Below are positions 41,383-52,308 of a DNA stretch of 64,000 nucleotides, piece after piece. Numbering within the stretch: the first letter of the stretch is position 1; every line of letters starts with the position of its first letter. The notes below the pieces were generated by a model that worked only from the letters and a program-made list of their open reading frames with translations, searched no databases and was not told where the DNA came from. The stretch lies in assembly GCF_027595985.1 (NCBI RefSeq), contig NC_073302.1, forward strand, positions 405,292,503 to 405,356,502. The letters run 5' to 3'. A program made the position numbers and the translations under genes. This stretch comes from Sorex araneus. Its lineage: Eukaryota > Chordata > Mammalia > Eulipotyphla > Soricidae.

Positions 41383-41852
41383 AAAATGTATCTGACAAGG
41401 TTTTTTTTTAATTAGTTTTGTTTGGGGACCACATCCAGTGGTGTTCAAGGCTTATTCTTGGCTCTGCATGCAAGAATCACTCCTGGTAGTGCTCAGGGGA
41501 TCATATGCTATACTAGAAATCGAACTGGGTTCGGCTTCTTGCAAGGCAAGTGTCATACCCACTGTTTTATGTCTCCAGCCTGATGAGAGATTTCATAGAG
41601 TTGAAAACAATCACTATAAGAATATAGATACATGTGTGGTTGCAATAAGAATAATATTTTATAAAGCAAAGGAATTCTGGGGGGGGGGTTCTTGTTGTTG
41701 TTGCTCGTTTTGGGATTTTGGGGCACACTCGGCAATTTTTCTTGGCTCTGGGCTCAGGGATAACTCCTGGCAGAACTTAGAGAACAATGTGGGGTGCTGG
41801 GAATTGAAAGTGGCTTGGCCGCATGCAAAAGAAAACGGCCTACACACTGTGC
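41383..41852. repeat. Direct duplication, copy 2 (source locus)
   Basis: Same order as 39848-40341. Here the second SINE-A is complete and keeps both target-site duplications, so this copy is the older arrangement. Confidence 0.9.
41410..41578 (-). mobile_element. SINE-A within duplication copy 2
   Basis: TTTGGGGACCACATCCAGTG through ATGTCTCCAGCCTG. Confidence 0.85.
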
Positions 41853-41867
41853 TGTCTCTTCAACCCA
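41681..41867 (-). mobile_element. SINE-A with perfect 15-bp TSD
   Basis: GCAAAGGAATTCTGG at 41666-41680 and 41868-41882. Complete to the CTCTTCAACCCA end. Confidence 0.9.
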
Positions 41868-42016
41868 GCAAAGGAATTCTGGATGATGGTTCCCAATAGG
41901 AGAACATAGCTAGGTGACAGAGAATGGAATACAGGACCACGTGATTAAATGGTTACGTTCTTGCTTTATTTTGGATGGTGGGTTTATAGGCATGTGTTAT
42001 GTTGTTAATAACATAA

Positions 42017-42262
42017 CTGTCACTGTGTCACTGTCATCACTGTCATCCCGGTGCTCATCAATTTGCTCGAGCGGGCACCAGTAACATCTCCATTGTGAGA
42101 CTTGTTGTAACTGTTTTCGGCATAACAAATACACCAGAGTAGCTTGCCAGGCTCTGCCGTGCGAGAGAGATACTCTCAGTAGCTTGCCGGGCTCTCTGAG
42201 AGGGAGGGAGGAATCAAACCCGGGCAAACACCCTATCCGCTGTGCTATCGCTCGGGGGCTGA
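42017..42262 (-). mobile_element. SINE-B with 12-bp TSD
   Basis: TTAATAACATAA at 42005-42016 and 42263-42274. The tail on its own strand is an ACAGTG-type repeat (GATGACAGTGATGACAGTGA and onward). No poly(A). Confidence 0.92.
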
Positions 42263-42669
42263 TTAATAACATAAGTGATTAATAACAAAATTAGGAGTCT
42301 GGGTTGCCTGGAGTCAGCCATTAGGGGAATTTATCTTTGAAGAAAGTATTGCAGAGCCACGAGTGAGGACTATGGGGAGGGAGGCAGGGAAGTGGGGCGT
42401 GAATGAGAGTGGATGCTTGAGAGCTACTTCACAAAGAACTCTGGGGAGACAGGGCTGGAAGGCAGCAGCCGCATATGTCCAGCCCCTGGGCCAGGGTGTA
42501 TGGTGCATGTTCCCAGAGACAGTGCTCCGCAGAGGTCACTGGGCGGGAAAGGGAGAGGACAGTTCTCAGCCTGGGTCTCCAACCAACAGGCAACTTTCTG
42601 GCCACCACATCTTGGCCACATGCCAATTTCCCTAGGTCAACAGCTCAAATCTGGTTCTTTTGTTCATGT

Positions 42670-43134
42670 TTTAATTTTGGGGGCCACACCTGGTGATGCT
42701 CAGAGACTACTCCTGGCTCTGTGCTCAGGGATAACTCCTGATAGGCTCAGGGGACCATGCACTGTAGCACTGTTGTCCTGTTGTTCATCAATATGCTTGA
42801 GTGGGCACCAGTAACATCTCCATTGTGAGGCTTGTTACTGTTTTTAGTATATGTGCTGCCAAAGCAAGCACTGACTTGTAGCTGTTTTTGGCATATCTAA
42901 TATGCCACGGGTAGCTTGCCAGGCTCTGCCATGTGGGCGGGATACTCTCAGTAACTTGCCAGACTCTCCGAGAGGGATGGAGGAATCGAACCCAGGTTGG
43001 CCACATGCAAGGCAAACACCCTACCCGCTGTGCTATTGCTCCAGCCCAGGGGACCATATAGGGTGGTAATGACTCAACCTAGTTCTGAAGCTTGAAAGAT
43101 AAGCTTCCTACCCACTGTACTGTCTTTTCGGCTC
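42670..43134 (-). mobile_element. SINE-A host interrupted by a nested SINE-B
   Basis: The two halves (42670-42758 and 43047-43134) together form one reverse SINE-A. Body and head are split at CAGGGGACCAT. Confidence 0.88.
42759..43046 (-). mobile_element. SINE-B nested in a SINE-A
   Basis: CAGGGGACCAT at 42748-42758 and 43047-43057. The tail is ACAGTGCTACAGTGCA, no poly(A). It has about 35 extra bases (near 42850-42885) between two TTGTTACTG/TGTAGCTG blocks, a local duplication or small insertion. Confidence 0.9.
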
Positions 43135-43457
43135 CTTCAAGCCAGGTTTTAAGGAAAGTCCTGGAGTATGAAGAGAAAGTCACAGTCTCAGGACATGCTG
43201 CCTCTTAGCAGAGAGGCCTTAGACTTCCCACAACCAAGATAGAGCAAATTTCCTGCCTGTGGAATCTTGCCTCCGTGCCAGGACCCATGGGTCCCAGGGT
43301 CCAGGACGGGTCAGAATGGCCCCAAAGGAATGTAACAGGGGCTTCTATGAGCAGCAGGTAGAGCTCAGACCAGGCGTGAACACGTGGGACTGTGGAGAAG
43401 TTCCTTCGTGCCTCCAAACTTCCTGTGGGAATGTGGGAATAGCAATGAGTATTTGCA

Positions 43458-43625
43458 GGGTCAGAGAGCTAGTATAGCAGGTAGGGCATTTGCTTCGCAT
43501 GTAGCTGACCTGGATTCGATCCTTGGCATCCCATATGGTCCCCCCAAGTGCCATCAGGTGTAACTCCTGGATGGACAGCCAGAAATAACCCCTGAGCATC
43601 TCTGGGTTATGTCCAAAAAATAAAG
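43458..43625 (+). mobile_element. SINE-A
   Basis: GGTCAGAGAGCTAGTATAGC head, CCCATATGGTCCCCCCAAGT body, A-rich tail. Confidence 0.82.
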
Positions 43626-44235
43626 ATCTGCCCCTCCCCCCAACAACAGCAACAAAAGGACCTGCAAGTACTGTTGAGTGAATTCAAGGGATCCTGCATA
43701 TAATGCCACCACCAGAGTGGTTGGCCCCTAAGAAATCCTCAGGAAAGAAGTAGCCCTGTGTTCTACCCCATAGCATGGAGCATAATGCATTGATTGCTGA
43801 GTAGTGGGAGAAGGAAGCTGCCTTCGTTTCCCTTCCCTTTTCCTTGTCTCACTCCTTCCTCTTCTGGTCCCCTGACAGCCTACACATGGGGGTTTGTATT
43901 AGCAGGTAGAAAGGAGACAGTTTTTACTCACTTGGAGCCGCCCCCTCTGTTCTTGTTCTGAAGAGGGGTTTGTGGTCCAGAGAAACAGTCCCAGGACAGC
44001 AGCTTCAAACAGGGGAGTGATTTTCCACCCCTTCAGAAATGATGTTCACTGGGCAACAGTGCTGGGTTATTTCTGGGGGGGGGGGGGACAGGGAGGACAA
44101 AGGCACCTCGGACCTGTATGTCAGGAGTGGTGTAGGAGGACTCACTGTCTCTGAGAACAGATTTCCAGTTCTTTTTCAGGATGTCTTTGCCTCATGATAA
44201 CTTGCTTGCCTGATGGTTTCTTCAGAAGTCTTTTT
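43626..44235. other. Intergenic, nothing recognised
   Basis: A G-run at 44076-44088 only. Confidence 0.5.
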
Positions 44236-44398
44236 TTTTTAAATTGAATCACCATGAGATACATAGTTAGAAGATTGTTCATGATTGGGTTTCAGTTATA
44301 TAATATCCCAAAGGCCCTTCCCTTTACCAGTGTACATGCCACCAATGTTTCTAGTTTCCCTCTTGCCCTTACTCTCCAACCCCCACTTCTATGGCAGG

Positions 44399-44457
<59 letters not shown>

Positions 44458-44590
44458 GATTATGGTTTGCAATACAAGTACTGAATGGTTATCATGTATA
44501 GCCCTTTACCTACTGTTAACACCTAGTTCTTGTCCAGAGTGGTCATTTCCAACTATTATTATTTTTATCATTTTGGTCTCTTCCCTTTAA
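44236..44590 (-). mobile_element. L1 3' end with internal (CT)n
   Basis: AAATTGAATCACCATGAGAT, TTCATGATTGGGTTTCAGTT, a pure CT run (44401-44454), GGGATTATGGTTTGCAATAC and beyond. Same layout as 38413. Confidence 0.78.
44401..44454. repeat. (CT)n microsatellite inside an L1 3' UTR
   Basis: 27 uninterrupted CT units. Confidence 0.97.
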
Positions 44591-44661
44591 GAGTCATGAG
44601 CCTCTCTCAGGGTAATGTGACTCTGTGGTAACCCAAAAACCAAAAAACATAAAAGAAAATT

Positions 44662-44790
44662 CATGTTGAGTCAGGGAGATGACTTGAAGGACTGGATTCC
44701 CGGTTCCAACCTCAGCGTTGTGTGTTTCCCTGAGCATCACCAGGAGTGAATGCCCACAGCCCCTGAGTGCAGCCAAGGGTGGCTTGAAAA
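44662..44790 (+). mobile_element. SINE-A-related, old copy
   Basis: GGGAGATGACTTGAAGGACT head and TCACCAGGAGTGAATGCCCA body. Confidence 0.55.
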
Positions 44791-44825
44791 CATAACAAAA
44801 TTCTAAAAGGTGTGTGTGTCAGGGG

Positions 44826-44985
44826 CGGGGGGACGGAGAGAGTCCAGGGGTGACATGTGACTAAACATGATTCGATTTCCTGAGCCCAGCCATGAGTGAG
44901 TCCCGAGCACAGAGCCAGGAGTAAACACTGAGCACTGCTAGGTGTGGCCTCCAAATCAAAATCAAAACCAAAACAAATGCATGTC
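44826..44985 (+). mobile_element. SINE-A, old copy
   Basis: GAGCACAGAGCCAGGAGTAA, CACTGAGCACTGCTAGGTGT, then an AAATC-rich tail. Confidence 0.65.
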
Positions 44986-44989
44986 CACT

Positions 44990-45160
44990 TCCGGGCTGGG
45001 GCTGGACTCTGGTTGTAGGCAACAAGCGAGCCCTGGGCCCTATCCCCCAGCACTGCCCTGTGACCTCTCAGCACCACCACCACAGGAGAACAAAAAGAAT
45101 CCCTGTTCCCAGTGGTGCCTGCCACTCAAGTGCAGGGGCTGTGTCATTCCACCACCACGG
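44990..45160 (+). mobile_element. Possible SINE-A-related fragment
   Basis: CCCAGCACTGCCCTGTGACC and CTCAGCACCACCACCACAGG give weak resemblance only. Confidence 0.3.
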
Positions 45161-45379
45161 GTCCTTGCTTTGGGCCAGGTGCCAGAAACTACAATTCATA
45201 CCCATTGCTATTTTGTCAGTGAAATTTAAAATTGCCTAAGGATTGGTTTTAGTGCTGCATAAGGGATTTAAAACCTTTCTTTCCCTGTTTTTGATTTATT
45301 TTCTAATGTCTGGGAAAGTTAGGTTACCTGGAGGCAGGAGAGTGCTCTCCAAAGGGCCTCTCCCCATCACCAATGCATT

Positions 45380-45630
45380 TATTCATTTATTTATGTTGAA
45401 TCATGGTGAGATATACCCTTAAAAAGCCTTTCATGACTGGATTTCAGTCATACAGTATTTCAACACCCACCCTGAGTGTAAATTTCCCAGCACCAGCGTC
45501 CCTAATTTCCCTTCCCATCACTCCCACCCAAACCCCAGCCTGCCTTTATGGCAGGCATTTCTCTCTCCCTCTCTGTCTCTGTCTCTCTTTCTCTCTCTTT
45601 CTCTCCCCCCAAATGCTTTTTTAAAATAAT
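45380..45630 (-). mobile_element. L1 3' end with pyrimidine tract
   Basis: GTTGAATCATGGTGAGATAT, GACTGGATTTCAGTCATACA, ATGGCAGGCATTTCTCTCTC and a CT-rich stretch (45560-45607). Older than the 38413 and 44236 copies. Confidence 0.72.
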
Positions 45631-45639
45631 TTTTTTGGT

Positions 45640-46879
45640 ACATGCTCCAATTCCAAGAAATGCCTCTTCAAGGCCTTGTCAAGAGAACATTTCTAAAGCA
45701 AAGGTCGCCCCTCTTCCTGTGGCATTGACACTATGCCTCCACAGGCATGTGAAAATCCCAGAGCAGTGGCACCCCTGCACTTTCTTGGCAATTTTGTTTT
45801 TGTCCTCCTCTCCCTCCTAGCTCGCTTCCTTTGTCTACTGATTCTGTGGGCTCAGCTTCTTCCTAGAGGGCAGTGGGCAAAAAGTAGGGCATCCTTTAAA
45901 GGCTTTTATTGGGACTGGGAAAAAATGATTTCCTGACTGTTCTCGTAACCCCTCTTGGGCCCCCCTGAAAATGAAGCCTGGGTTTCTATGCCTGAAACTT
46001 CTTTCACTAAATTTTGTTTCTGAAATATCAGTCTACCGGTGGACTGGCATCTTCAGCCATCTGAATGTCTGTGTTTGATATAAATGGCACGCAGCATGAG
46101 CCGGCAGGGGCTCTGCTGGCTGTAGGAGGAGAGCTTGTTAGATCATTCTGGAAGAGCCTGTTAGATCATTCTGGAAGACGAGCAGGAAGCAGGAGCTCCC
46201 ACTTTGATAGGGGCCTCCCGGGCCTGCTGACAGATGGCAAGTAAGTCACATTTGACTTAGAATCCCTCCCTCTCTTGCTGGCAATGCTGCATCTGCTTGT
46301 ACTAGTCAGAGATGTTTATTTTCAGCAGTAATGGAAAAACAAGCACGGGGGAAGGCTAAGTAGCAGAGGTTGGTGAACCCATAAAAAAAATAAGAAAATA
46401 CCAGAAAGCTGTCCACTAAGAACATATATTTCTTTAACAAGTTAAACATTAAATAGACTCTGAGAGTCAAGAAAAATGAGCTCCTTGAGGGAAGAAATGT
46501 ATGCTATGATCTCTGCACAACCTCCGTCTTCACTTTTGCCCCACGATTTAAGGCCCTCTTAGTGAAGACCATCTCTTACGGAAATCAGTCACTTCCACGG
46601 GTGTTAGCGTGTCTCCAGAGGCAGTGTGGGGGTGTGCAGTAAATAAACAGCAGGCTGTTGACGAAAAGACAGGGTCGTTTGGGAGCACAATTAGCACACA
46701 TGGAGCTCCCTTTAATTAGACACTCCCTGTCTGTGCGCTCCCAGTCTGCCCTGCACTTCCTGCGGCTGCTGGATGAAAGGCCTAAGAGAGAAGCCTCGTT
46801 TCCTTTGATTTATAGTCAGAGAGAGAGTCATTTATTACCCTTATCACTAGTCAGGACCCATCCCAGAGAAGATTAAGTC
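45640..46879. other. Intergenic, no gene recognised
   Basis: 46120-46180 has a local duplication, GTTAGATCATTCTGGAAGA twice at 21-bp spacing. 46640-46865 is repeat-free with a TTTAATTAGAC motif. Confidence 0.45.
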
Positions 46880-47010
46880 TGGGGGGTGTGTAGCTCAAGC
46901 ACCTGCCTCACTGAGAGTCCAGTCCCCTGTGTCACCTGTATGTGCGGGTGAGATTCTAGCAGCTCTGCTGCCTGAGATGCCCGGTGGCACAAGTCAGGTG
47001 TGCGGGCACA
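46880..47010 (+). mobile_element. Possible SINE-C fragment
   Basis: GGGGGGTGTGTAGCTCAAGC, then GAGAGTCCAGTCCCC, a weak tRNA-Ala-like head. Confidence 0.3.
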
Positions 47011-47028
47011 GCTAAAGAATGCAACCTT

Positions 47029-47215
47029 GGGGTCAGAGCTAGAGGACAGTGGGTTGGGCATTTGCCTTGTATGTGCCCACCTGGCTCAACCCTGCTATTC
47101 CATATGGTCCCTCCAGCACCGCCAGGAGTGATTATTGAGTGCAGAGCCGGGAGTAACCCCTGAGCACTGCTGGGTGTAGCCCCTCCTCCCAAACACAAAA
47201 GCAAACAAAAGGAAT
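47029..47215 (+). mobile_element. SINE-A
   Basis: Slightly shortened head, body AGCACCGCCAGGAGTGATTA, A-rich tail. Confidence 0.85.
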
Positions 47216-47258
47216 ATAACTTTGCTTGAGCACCAGGACTAATAAGATGTTCAAGTAC

Positions 47259-47409
47259 AGGGCTGGAGCAATAGCACAGCGGGTAGGGTGTTTGCCTTGC
47301 ACGTGGCCGACCCGGGTTCGATTCCCAGCATCCCATATGGTCCCCTGAGCACCGCCAGGGGTAATTCCTGAGTGCATGTCACCAGGTGTGACCCAAAAAA
47401 GCAAAAAAA
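47259..47409 (+). mobile_element. SINE-A with 12-bp TSD and internal deletion
   Basis: ATGTTCAAGTAC at 47247-47258 and 47410-47421. The body jumps from CTGAGTGCATG to TCACCAGGTGTGACCC, losing the GCCAGGAGTAACCCC block. Confidence 0.92.
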
Positions 47410-47574
47410 ATGTTCAAGTACTATGGCCAGGAGTGTGGTCCCCAGCGGGCACCTTTGCTGCCCCACAACTACAGGTGTTGGAAACCCAATGCACCCTGTG
47501 GCTAAGTGTGTGAGGACTGCAGATCCTCACCCCATCCACCAATTGAAGGGGGCAATACACCAGGTGTGAATAGT

Positions 47575-47735
47575 ACTTACTAAGCTCTGGTTTCTCTGTA
47601 GCTTGAACAGCCCATATGCATGCATTGGGACATTTAGTCCTAGTAATAATCCTCTGACATAGGTATTATCATATTAGTATTCCAATTTTGCAGCCATGCA
47701 AAGTAAAGCTCAAAGAGGTAAGGGAATATGTTTAA
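47575..47735 (+). mobile_element. MIR element
   Basis: TAGTACTTACTAAGCTCTGG, TAATAATCCTCTGACATAGG and GCTCAAAGAGGTAAGG follow the MIR order. Confidence 0.6.
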
Positions 47736-47900
47736 AAGCATACAGAGATGTTAAGAGAGAGAAAAGGGGAATAAGCAAGTGTTTGAGAGAGAACTAAGGC
47801 TTGTCCAGAGTGGATAAAGCAAGCAAGCAAGCAAAGATATTTGTTCAAGGGAGAACATGAGCTTGAGAGAGTAAGCCCTGGATGGCTTTCAGAAAAAGCT
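47736..47900 (-). mobile_element. LTR-like segment related to 9130-9395
   Basis: Shares with the SYPL1 3' UTR segment the blocks GAGAGAAAAGGGGAATA, GGCTTGTCCAGAGTG and GTTCAAGGGAGAACATG. An (AAGC)n run sits where the other copy has (GA)n. Confidence 0.4.
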
Positions 47901-48109
47901 TTTATACAATTTTTCTAAATTTTTTCTCTAAGAGTTCTGCAGGTAAAGCCTGAACGCCACCAGAAGTGGCCCCATCACAAAAATAAACCATTAAGATGCA
48001 TATTCCTATTAGTATTATATTTTAAACACTTTACCATATATATGATTTTCCTCAAATAAAGTGAAAAACAAAAGGGAAAAGAATTAAATAAAGCATAGAA
48101 AGGGAATGG

Positions 48110-48352
48110 GGCTGGAGCGATAGCACAGCGGGTAGGGCATTTGCCTTGCATGCAGCCAACCCAGGTTTGATTCCTCTGCCCCTCTCAGAGAGCCCAGCAA
48201 GCTACGAGAGTATCTCGCCCCCATGGCAGAGCCTGGCAAGCTACCCATGGCATATTTGATGTGCCAGAAACAGTAACAACAAGTCTCCACAATGGAGATG
48301 TTACTGGTGCCTGCTCGAACAAAATTGATGAGCAACGGGATGACAGTGATAC
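48110..48352 (+). mobile_element. SINE-B with 13-bp TSD
   Basis: AGAAAGGGAATGG at 48097-48109 and 48353-48365. Full head, B body, tail GATGACAGTGATAC, no poly(A). Confidence 0.93.
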
Positions 48353-48570
48353 AGAAAGGGAATGGCTCTAATTTGGATTTTCTGGTTCTGTGTCCTTTGT
48401 TCCACCGACAACTCTGTAATGCCAGTTGTCCGCTGTGCTTCTTCCTTCATTCGTATGCTCTGAGGTCATCTCCTGCACACTGGATAAGTAACCTGCCTTT
48501 ACATTAGCATGAACCAAGGCTTGGAGAGGTTGCAGTGTGTCTTGGATACATTTTTTAGCCACTAGTAAAG

Positions 48571-48812
48571 CACTGGAGCGATAGCACAGCGGGTAGGGCA
48601 TTTGGCCTTGCACGCGGCCGACCCGGGTTTGATTCCTCCATCTCTCTTGAAGAGCTTGGCAAGCTACCGAGAGTATCCTGCCTGCACGGCAGAGCCTGGC
48701 AAGCTACCCATGGTGTATTTGATGTGCCAAAAACAGTAACAACAAGTCTCACAATGGAGATGTTACTGGGGCCGCTTGAGCAAATCGGTGAACAACGGGA
48801 CGACAGTGCTAC
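48571..48812 (+). mobile_element. SINE-B with 7-bp TSD
   Basis: AGTAAAG at 48564-48570 and 48813-48819. Near-consensus copy ending GACGACAGTGCTAC. With the previous entry it gives the best view of the B consensus. Confidence 0.9.
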
Positions 48813-49226
48813 AGTAAAGGACAGAGATAAGGCTCAAATCCACCTATTTAGCTCTCTAGCTTTTGACCATTTCTTTTTGATCACTTCTTGCTCTGTCCTT
48901 CAGTTTCTCTTTCGAGACTTCCCAAGAGTTTTGCAGGTAAAGCCTGAATGCCACCAGATGTGGCCCCAAGAGTCCTTCCAAACAATCACGGCTGGAGCAC
49001 ATAGAGTGCGTTCCAGGACAAAGGACCAAACTGAAGGCTGTAGGGAGTTCAAGAAGATGAACAATGGGTCCTCCGGGACTTAACAAGTGGGAAACACAAT
49101 GGCCGGCAGAGCAAACCTGGGATTACAAAGGCATTCAGAGGAGGCTGGAAGGGGAGCAGGAAATAAACCCCACCGACCAGTCCCCAGGGAGACTGTGATC
49201 CCTCACAACTAGATTCACTGGGAGGT

Positions 49227-49396
49227 TCTTTTTATTATTTGGGGATCACACTCAGCAATGCTCAGGACTTACTCCTGACTCTGTGCTCAGGATTTATTCC
49301 TGGAAGTGCTTTGGGGCCCAATGCCAGGAATTGAACTGGGGTTGGCAGAGTGCGAGGCAGACATTTTACTAACTCCTATACTATCTCTCTGAGCTA
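49227..49396 (-). mobile_element. SINE-A, older copy
   Basis: GGGGATCACACTCAGCAATG, GTGCTCAGGATTTATTCCTG, end TACTATCTCTCTGAGC. Confidence 0.78.
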
Positions 49397-49399
49397 CCC

Positions 49400-52308
49400 C
49401 CGCTACCCGCCCCCCCACCCCGTACTAATTCTTGCCCCTGAATTTGCTTTGTATTTTGTTGGAGGAGTCTGCCTACCACCAGGGCGTCCCTCACCCATCA
49501 TTTGAATCACAGGGAGAATGCAGTGCCCCCATTTGGGCATGAAAGGCACAGCCAGTTCTGAACCCAGCAGTGTAGACAGTGAATTCGAAGGCCCTCAGTT
49601 TCAAGTGCTCCAGTGTTGAGTAGATCCTAAACGATATACTTCATTGAGGCAAAGACTCTAATTCATTTAGATGCCTCTTAGGATTCTGATATAATTAACA
49701 ACTAGAACAAGTCCCTGGCTGCCTTTAGAGATTTATAGCTCCTGGCCTGGCTGATTAAGGAGGGCAGAAAGGTGGGAGGAGTTAGTCAGAGATGGTCTGG
49801 GAACAGACCAAGGAAACCCTTGGGAGGGTGTGGTGAGTCCGCCAGTCTCTCATCTCCCACTGTCCCCTGGGAGAGTCACCGAGTGTTTCTCTGCATCATG
49901 GCTCCTGGTTCTCGACTGGGAGGGCATCAGTCTTGTGGGGGTGGGAGATGGGCTGCTTTTTAACTTCTACTGCACTTGGGACCCATCACCCAAGAATCTC
50001 TTAGGTTGCAGCCCAGGGCCAATGACATTTATAAGCTGCCCAGATGATGGCGAGGCACAGAGATGGTCACTACTCCAGAACCGGAATCCAAGAACCGGAA
50101 TCCAAGAACTCAGAACTGGAATCCAAGAAATGAGGTGTATGCCCGGAAGAACATTTTACCTGTTTGATGGGTTCGCAAGGAGCCAAGTATTGTGGGCCAG
50201 TCTGAAAGAGGAGCTGGAAGGCCCAGAGACAAGAAGCAGTTCTCAGGGCAGATGGCTGCCAAGGGCAGGCTTGGGATAAAGGCAGACAGCAGCCTGCTTT
50301 GCTTTTTTGTTCTCCTCCATCCTTAAAATAAAAATTTTCTAGTCGAAATCTTGAAGGTCTCAGTTGCTCTGGCAGCTTTTCTTTCTAAGACCCCAACTAT
50401 GAGATTTCTTTTTTAATTGGACTGACCTTTTCAATTATACCCATACTACCCTTTTAATGTGTTTCATGGACTGGAATTCCCTTTCTTTTCTAATTTTTAG
50501 CTTTTTGAAGTGAGGCCTCGAGCTGTGGGTCAACTATGGATGTGAGCACCGAGACTGGGGCAACCAATTAGAAGGAGCCCAGGGCCACACGTTGTGCCTT
50601 TTACACACAGTTACAAAATGAGCCGGGCTGGAAAAACACCCGGTTGCGGGAACTCAGTCTCAACTGTCAGTCCATCAATGAAGCTGGCATGCTTATGCCT
50701 GTGTACCCAACTGTTCATTCTTTCAGAAAAACAGGGCTGTACCCCTGCAAAGGCTGGTCCTGGCGAGGCCCTGGAACTGCCACCCTTTATGGTTATGGTA
50801 CACATCTGTCTCTTGCTCTCACAGGCCGGTCACATTGGCTGCTGCTCATGCTTTGATTTTGGACAGGGCTCAAGGCTGGCTTCAGGGTTGGCGATTCCCA
50901 GAGAAGGTGGCTTGGAGTGACTGGGACAGCTGTTCAGGAATCCCCAAGAGACTGTGGTTTCATTTGGTTGCTGTCCAGGCCTTGGGACTTGCTGGTTGTT
51001 ATGAGACCAAGTTCTATTTTTGACCGCAAACTTGCTCTGTCCAACTGGAATCATGTTCTTCAGACACTGCATTATGCAAGCTGGGCACCAAAGTTTAGCA
51101 GCCGCCATTGTCCCTGAAACACTATGGGGGCCAATCAAACAGCATGCTGATGACTCCCTGCAAGATAGACTTCTGTTGGGCTCAGTAAGGCGTTGGTGTC
51201 ATCTGATGAGAGAGTCATGCCTGGTCACTTTGATCAGCTTCTCTCCTCTTGTCTTCTGTCTGATCCTGGAATAAATCCTGCGGGTCGTGAGCAGGGGCTT
51301 CTGGTGGAAGAGATTAAACAAGTCCTAATGAGGAGCTAGTAATGGAATGCTCATTGCTAAAGTCTCTTCTGGCTTGTAAGCAGGAGAGAGGAGCAGAGGG
51401 CTTAGATGGAGACACCCCAGTAAGAAGCGCCTTTGATTTCTGCATGCCCCCAGAACTGGACGTATCCTGAAGTAAGTGCGCAGGAAATCACTGGTAGGGT
51501 CTTGAGGGTGGGTGGGTTGGGGAGTGGACCTAGAGAAGCGGCTTTCAAGAATTGCACAGGGTCAGGCATCGTTTCCTTTACTTTTCCCAGAGGACTAACA
51601 TTGGGCATATCCAGCAAGACCCAGAGGACAAGAGGAGCTAGAAGTTTCTGAAAAATGTTAAGTTCATTGTCAGGATTCTTTGGTGAAAAGTGATGGGAAT
51701 CAACTCTCCGAGTTAACCTACCTGATCACGGCTGTGTCCCCAGTAGAATCATGCTCGAACATGGGAGTCCCTAAACCAATTTCCGTGGACAACAACAGAA
51801 GACAAACGGCAGGTGAAAGACTGGGTAGGAAGATTGGAAATGAGTTGTAGAAGAAGAAGGCTGAGAGCACCTCTGGAGGGGTCTTAGAGCAGGCCCCTAT
51901 TAGTCTCATCGAGACACCTGCTGCAATGAAGCTCTTCAAGTATTTGTGTGTGTGTGTCTCCACTCAATACAAAACACAGGAAAGTGTATTTGAGCTTTAA
52001 AAATTTTTTTTTAATAAAGAGAAAAACCAGAACCGAGAGTATACAGGCACACACACAGAGGTGTTTATTAGCAGGGACTGGCTCCCTGGATTCTGTGGGC
52101 TGCCCTGGCAGGCTTTGTCTGCAGGGTAGGCAGGCAGGTTGGAATTGGAGGTGACGACGACGAGAGCACATGTTCTAGTGCAAGGACTGTCGGTCGGAAG
52201 AGCAGATATTACAGATAAATCCCCAGAGTGTTATGCTGGGAAGTTCTCCCTCACTGCACTTTTAGTTGGTCTTTTAGTTCTGCTATGCCCTAGTTTCAGA
52301 TCCCCAAT
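49400..52308. other. Intergenic, SINE-poor 2.9 kb block, no gene recognised
   Basis: No SINE in almost 3 kb, unusual for this window. 50079-50128 repeats GGAATCCAAGAA three times. AATAAA-like signals near 50326 and 51271 might belong to degraded LTRs, but no LTR ends were found. ORFs are short and without family resemblance. Confidence 0.45.

Noticed and set aside
49760-50345. Solo LTR ending near the AATAAA at 50326
   Set aside because: No TG...CA ends, TSD or second copy could be seen, so it is left as unassigned.
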